From a bacterium (GTDB lineage: Bacteria > Armatimonadota > Fimbriimonadia > Fimbriimonadales > GBS-DC), in assembly GCA_029335935.2 (NCBI GenBank), contig JARJMV020000205.1:1-9275 (forward strand): a stretch of DNA of 9,275 bases. The letters are read 5' to 3'. Under the pieces are notes generated by a model. That model made no database searches, was not told the origin of the DNA, and saw only the letters and a list, made by a program, of their open reading frames with translations. The position numbers and the translations under genes were made by a program. Positions 6,808 through 9,275 of this stretch are shown here, one piece after another; the first letter of the stretch is position 1, and every line of letters starts with the position of its first letter.

Positions 6808-6810
6808 CCT

Positions 6811-6842
6811 AAAAAGCAAACGCCCCCTGATTACAGGGGGCG
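6811..6842 (-). terminator. Rho-independent terminator of the SLH porin gene
   Basis: On the minus strand a perfect 9-bp stem, CGCCCCCTG/CAGGGGGCG (arms 6834-6842 and 6821-6829) with the four-base loop TAAT, is followed directly by TTTGCTTTTT (6820-6811). It starts 46 bases after the porin stop codon. The stem is GC-rich and the U-rich tail is on the correct side, a textbook intrinsic terminator. Its T-tract abuts the putative -10 region of the next gene. Confidence 0.9.
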
Positions 6843-6888
6843 AAGTGTTTGAGGCAGGCGTCTGCCCGCCTCCTAAGCGTGTCGCGTG

Positions 6889-8808
6889 TTAGAACTTGAC
6901 GCTGAGCGTGGTGGCAGCCACCGCGCCGCTGTTCTTCCTGCCTGCAGCGGGACCACCACTGAAGAGCGCAGGAACCCCTGCACGCTTACCGTCTGTATCG
7001 ATAATCTGATACAGCACATTCAGCGCCGTGTTCTCGCCGAGGTTGTAGCCGACGCCCAGCGTGAAGTAGTTCCACACGGGCTTCGCACCACCGAGGACGC
7101 CAAGCTTCCAGTAGACGCCCTCGTAGTTGAGCGAGACATTCCAGCGGTCGGACAGACGGTAATCCACACCGGCAAGCAGTTGGATCAGTTCGTCGTTCTT
7201 GGTGTAGCCGCCTGACACGCGCCCTGTACCCTCCATGAACATGCCCTGCAGGTTGATCTTCAGGTCTTGCGAGGCGTTGTAGTTCACGCCTGCGTAGAAC
7301 CCACGCAGGTCGGACGGGTTATACAGGTAGCCCACGCGACCCCACGCGCCAGGCGCAGCGAAGTACGGACGCACCTCCGTATAGCCTGCGGTCACGCCGA
7401 TATTCGGACCGAAGTTGTAGCCGAGGCTGGCGTTCAGCGCCCAGTTATCTTTGCTCAGCACGCGGTTCGTGTCGCGCAGGAAGTCGCTCTGGGCGTACTC
7501 TACGCCGATGGTGAAGCCCGCGAACTTCGCCTTCACATCCGCGCCGAACACATCCACGCGGTCGATGTTCCGGGCTTCAGGGGCGCCGCCAGCAAAGTTG
7601 AAGTTCTGACCGGTACCGATACCCGACGCGAAGTAGGTCGCCCCAATGGTGAGGTTCGTGTCTTCGCCGCGAATGGCATCGAACTCCAAGCGTGCGCCCG
7701 CCATCTGCTCCATCGGTGCGCTGGTAGTTGAGTTGTGGTTCGCGAAGTTGACCACATTGAACACACCGTTGTTCGATTGCTGGTTCACCTGCGCCGCCCA
7801 GAGGTTGAGGCGGAAGGTGTCGAAGTTGAAGGCAAGTGCGCCGCCGTCGACGCGGAACGCGCCGTCGTCATAGCGCGGGAAGTTCAGGTAGTAGTTGGGC
7901 TTGATGCGCTGCAGGGTGAACGGCGTCAGCTTCGCAGGGTAGCGACCGACGGTCACATCGACCTTCGCGCCAAAGACATCGATGGGCGCCTTCACATAGG
8001 CTTCCCAGATGACGATGTCAGTGTTGCCTACGGCAGGCACGCCACCTGGGGTAACCGAGACCGGATTTCTGCCGGCGCCACCCGCATAGGGGAGATAGTT
8101 ACCCACAATGAAGGTCGCCGAGCCAGAGACTTCGTCGTTAATTTGACCGCTGAAGGTCAGCCCCAGCTCGTGCACGACATCGATCTTCTCCAGCAGCTTA
8201 CCAGGTCCCAGCTGGCGTCCATCGAGCGTGTAGACATCCTTGCCGTCGATGCTGTGCGCGCCGTAGACGCCGAAGGTGAGGTCGCCGCTCATTTTGAACT
8301 TCTCTTCCTTGCCTTCGAGCGCTTCCACGCGGGCGCGCAGCGACGCCATGTCGCGCTTGAGTGTGTCGACATCCACCCCCAGCCCTGCCAACTCTTGCTG
8401 GAAGGTTTGCGCTAAGCGTTGCAGGGTCTGCATCGCCTCGTTCAGGCGCTTCAGCTCCTCGATGTCGCGCTTGAGCTGGTCAATCTGCTGCTGCATGCCT
8501 GTGGTGTCGGTTTGCTGACCGCCTTGCTGCGGTCGCTGACCTTCCACCGATTGCAGGCGTCGATCCAGCGCACGCAGTCGCTCATCGATGTTGCGATAGG
8601 CGCGCGCAATGGCCTGCGCGAACTCTGCACGGGTCATGGTGCGATTCGGGCGGAAAGTGCCATCGGGATAGCCCTCGATGATGCCCAGCTGCACCAACTG
8701 CTCAATCGACTGATACGCCCAGTGCCCAGGCGGGACATCCCGCATTTGGGCGAATGTCAAGCCCACAGTGAGGCTCAACCCCGTTACAGCAACGAGTAAA
8801 CGCTTCAT
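6889..8808 (-). CDS. SLH-domain outer-membrane porin (OmpM/SlpA/SomA type)
   Basis: The 639-residue protein starts with a Sec signal peptide (MKRLLVAV...GLTFA, cleavage likely after residue 20). A single SLH domain follows (22-75: [43 protein letters not shown]), then a coiled coil (about 76-168) broken by a Gln/Gly-rich linker at 91-103. From 173 to the end are alternating beta-strands typical of a porin barrel, ending in TLSVKF with the C-terminal Phe expected for BAM-dependent insertion. In this family the SLH domain binds a cell-wall polymer or modified peptidoglycan, and the barrel sits in the outer membrane, so the protein both tethers the membrane and passes solutes. The ATG at 8808 is fixed by a strong GGAGGAGGA ribosome binding site 7 bases upstream and by the signal peptide. 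A promoter lies at 8931-8960 and a terminator at 6811-6842, so it is a single-gene unit. Confidence 0.95.
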   Translation of the reverse strand: MKRLLVAVTGLSLTVGLTFAQMRDVPPGHWAYQSIEQLVQLGIIEGYPDGTFRPNRTMTRAEFAQAIARAYRNIDERLRALDRRLQSVEGQRPQQGGQQTDTTGMQQQIDQLKRDIEELKRLNEAMQTLQRLAQTFQQELAGLGVDVDTLKRDMASLRARVEALEGKEEKFKMSGDLTFGVYGAHSIDGKDVYTLDGRQLGPGKLLEKIDVVHELGLTFSGQINDEVSGSATFIVGNYLPYAGGAGRNPVSVTPGGVPAVGNTDIVIWEAYVKAPIDVFGAKVDVTVGRYPAKLTPFTLQRIKPNYYLNFPRYDDGAFRVDGGALAFNFDTFRLNLWAAQVNQQSNNGVFNVVNFANHNSTTSAPMEQMAGARLEFDAIRGEDTNLTIGATYFASGIGTGQNFNFAGGAPEARNIDRVDVFGADVKAKFAGFTIGVEYAQSDFLRDTNRVLSKDNWALNASLGYNFGPNIGVTAGYTEVRPYFAAPGAWGRVGYLYNPSDLRGFYAGVNYNASQDLKINLQGMFMEGTGRVSGGYTKNDELIQLLAGVDYRLSDRWNVSLNYEGVYWKLGVLGGAKPVWNYFTLGVGYNLGENTALNVLYQIIDTDGKRAGVPALFSGGPAAGRKNSGAVAATTLSVKF

Positions 8809-8813
8809 AGAAG

Positions 8814-8845
8814 CATCCTCCTCCATGAGTTAGATTGGAAGGATG
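8814..8845 (-). promoter_or_regulatory. Possible ribosome-binding-site-sequestering hairpin in the porin leader
   Basis: In the minus-strand transcript CAUCCUUCC (8845-8837) can pair with GGAGGAUG (8821-8814), which includes most of the porin ribosome binding site. The pairing is 6 bp plus 2 bp around one bulged base, with a loop of about 15 bases. The stem is weak, so a real regulatory role is speculative. Confidence 0.25.
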
Positions 8846-8930
8846 TCCTGAGGCTTTGGGGAAGCGCAACAGCCATTCCGAGGTTTCCTGATGCGCATTC
8901 CCTTGCGCACTCCGAACTCCTTCGCCCCAT

Positions 8931-8960
8931 ATATTACCCTATGCCTGTAAAAAAAGTCAA
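8931..8960 (-). promoter_or_regulatory. Sigma-70-type promoter of the SLH porin gene
   Basis: On the minus strand TTGACT (8960-8955) and TAATAT (8936-8931) are separated by 18 bases containing a run of Ts. The -35 matches consensus at five of six positions. Transcription would begin near 8924, leaving a leader of about 115 bases before the ATG at 8808. The -35 lies only 8 bases from the end of the MITE-like element at 8969. Confidence 0.7.
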
Positions 8961-9017
8961 GGGGCGACGAGGGTGTTCGAAAAATCGTTTTGGCAGAATG
9001 CCCATCCATGGAACGCA

Positions 9018-9039
9018 GGGCGCCCACGCAGGTGCGCCC
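9018..9039. repeat. GC-rich hairpin inside the MITE-like element
   Basis: GGGCGCCC (9018-9025) pairs with GGTGCGCCC (9031-9039) around the loop ACGCA, with one bulged base. With the adjacent CTAC (minus: GTAGGGGCGCACC) it looks like one of the short dispersed intergenic palindromes seen in many GC-rich bacteria. Confidence 0.5.
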
Positions 9040-9067
9040 CTACGGCAATAGCCAAGTAGGTGCAGGT

Positions 9068-9158
9068 ACCCCCTCCTTTAGGTTCCCCCTGCTCGCAGGG
9101 GGAACCAACTGAGAAAAATCGGTTCCCCCTTGAAAAGGGGGAACCTGCAGGAGGGGGT
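9068..9158. repeat. Nested inverted repeats forming a potential three-way junction
   Basis: The outer arms ACCCCCTCC (9068-9076) and GGAGGGGGT (9150-9158) are exact reverse complements. Inside are two perfect hairpins. Hairpin A is GGTTCCCCCTGC (9081-9092) with GCAGGGGGAACC (9095-9106), 12 bp with a 2-base loop. Hairpin B is GGTTCCCCCTT (9121-9131) with AAGGGGGAACC (9135-9145), 11 bp with loop GAA. The two hairpins share GGTTCCCCCT at a 40-base spacing, and GGTTCCCC recurs at 9157-9164. The element is palindromic on both strands and non-coding. Confidence 0.75.
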
Positions 9159-9217
9159 TCCCCATACAACAAGCGAATTTTCGAACAGCCTCACACGAAC
9201 TTTAGATTGCGCCAATT

Positions 9218-9235
9218 GTCGGCGGGGACGCCGAC
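9218..9235. repeat. Short REP-like palindrome
   Basis: GTCGGCG (9218-9224) and CGCCGAC (9229-9235) form a perfect 7-bp stem with loop GGGA. It lies outside the MITE-like element in DNA with no gene. Confidence 0.45.
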
Positions 9236-9249
9236 GGTACGCGGCGCTC

Positions 9250-9275
9250 CCCTCTCCCGCGAGGGCGGGAGAGGG
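9250..9275. repeat. GC-rich palindrome reaching the window edge
   Basis: CCCTCTCCCGC (9250-9260) and GCGGGAGAGGG (9265-9275) form a perfect 11-bp stem around GAGG. The right arm ends at the last base of the window, so the element may continue. No T-tract is visible inside the window, so a terminator for a gene further right can be neither shown nor excluded. Confidence 0.55.

Larger units (their letters stand above)
8969..9192. mobile_element. Putative MITE-like element with about 19-bp terminal inverted repeats
   Basis: The left end, GAGGGTGTTCGAAAAATCG (8969-8987), and the reverse complement of the right end, GAGGCTGTTCGAAAATTCG (9174-9192), agree at 17 of 19 positions. They enclose 186 bases with no credible gene but several internal hairpins. 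Size, terminal repeats and lack of coding capacity fit a non-autonomous element derived from a DDE-type insertion sequence. I do not see a clear target-site duplication: the flanks are GGGGCGAC and ACACGAAC. It may therefore be old, or a composite of smaller repeats. Confidence 0.55.

Noticed and set aside
6793..6819. TTG start at 6819 for the thioredoxin/NHL gene
   Set aside because: It would place the start in the T-tract of the terminator and add residues before a signal anchor that already starts correctly at 6792.
7735..8415. Open plus-strand frame of 226 codons across the porin gene
   Set aside because: It is antisense to a strongly supported SLH porin, has no recognisable domain or ribosome binding site, and is a by-product of GC-rich codon use. 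The same applies to the other long plus-strand frames opposite 4813-8808 and 2136-4283.
9081..9164. GGTTCCCC units recurring at 36-40 base spacing, reminiscent of a CRISPR array
   Set aside because: There are only two or three units, each is a self-complementary hairpin, and the spacing arises from tandem palindromes. There are no uniform repeats or spacers and no cas genes nearby.
8830..9172. Short minus-strand frames of 65 and 71 codons upstream of the porin
   Set aside because: They run through the promoter and the palindromic repeats, have no ribosome binding site and show no family resemblance.

Overview
The window looks like chromosomal housekeeping DNA from a GC-rich diderm (outer-membrane-bearing) bacterium. 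The best clues are a porin with one N-terminal SLH domain and a coiled coil (the OmpM/SlpA/SomA type of outer-membrane tether) together with a CMP-KDO synthetase, which implies lipopolysaccharide. SLH porins of this kind are known in Deinococcus-Thermus, Cyanobacteria, Negativicutes and related lineages. With the short, close-packed genes and many intergenic palindromes, an Armatimonadota-like or neighbouring, possibly thermophilic, lineage fits, but this is inference.

Layout. Bases 3-1495 hold a two-gene plus-strand block: the 3' end of a probable YyaL/DUF255 thioredoxin-family protein with a DsbD-alpha-like C-terminal domain, then a translationally coupled apbE (FAD:protein FMN transferase). 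Everything else is on the minus strand. Read in its transcription direction the order is: SLH porin (8808-6889), intrinsic terminator (6842-6811), membrane-anchored thioredoxin/NHL-propeller/DsbD-alpha protein (6792-4813), a YbjQ/UPF0145 protein (4617-4285), a sorbitol-6-phosphate dehydrogenase-like SDR (4283-3498), a DUF1015 protein (3356-2136) and kdsB (2139-1408). ybjQ and the SDR are 1 base apart. DUF1015 and kdsB overlap by 4 bases. The two blocks converge, and apbE and kdsB overlap tail-to-tail by 88 bases.

Regulation visible in the sequence. A good -35/-10 pair precedes the porin. The octamer GGTACAAT occurs upstream of both the thioredoxin/NHL gene and the DUF1015-kdsB pair, where it probably serves as a -10 element; at the first site it implies a leaderless mRNA. 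A large inverted repeat lies just downstream of the second site. The 195-base gap at 4618-4812 contains the YbjQ ribosome binding site, but I see no convincing promoter or terminator there.

Bases 8830-9275 (about 450 bases) contain no credible gene. They hold the porin leader and promoter, then a 224-base MITE-like element with roughly 19-base terminal inverted repeats enclosing several nested GC-rich hairpins, then two more REP-like palindromes up to the window edge.

How the genes relate. The porin and kdsB serve the outer membrane. The two thioredoxin-type proteins, each ending in a DsbD-alpha-like domain with a cysteine pair, and ApbE suggest extracytoplasmic or membrane redox and flavoprotein maturation. 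The SDR, YbjQ and DUF1015 proteins have no clear link to these. I see no defence system, CRISPR, RNA gene or obviously new multi-gene system. The most interesting items are the shared Trx-toroid-DsbD-alpha architecture, the eroded apbE 3' end, and the MITE-like element.
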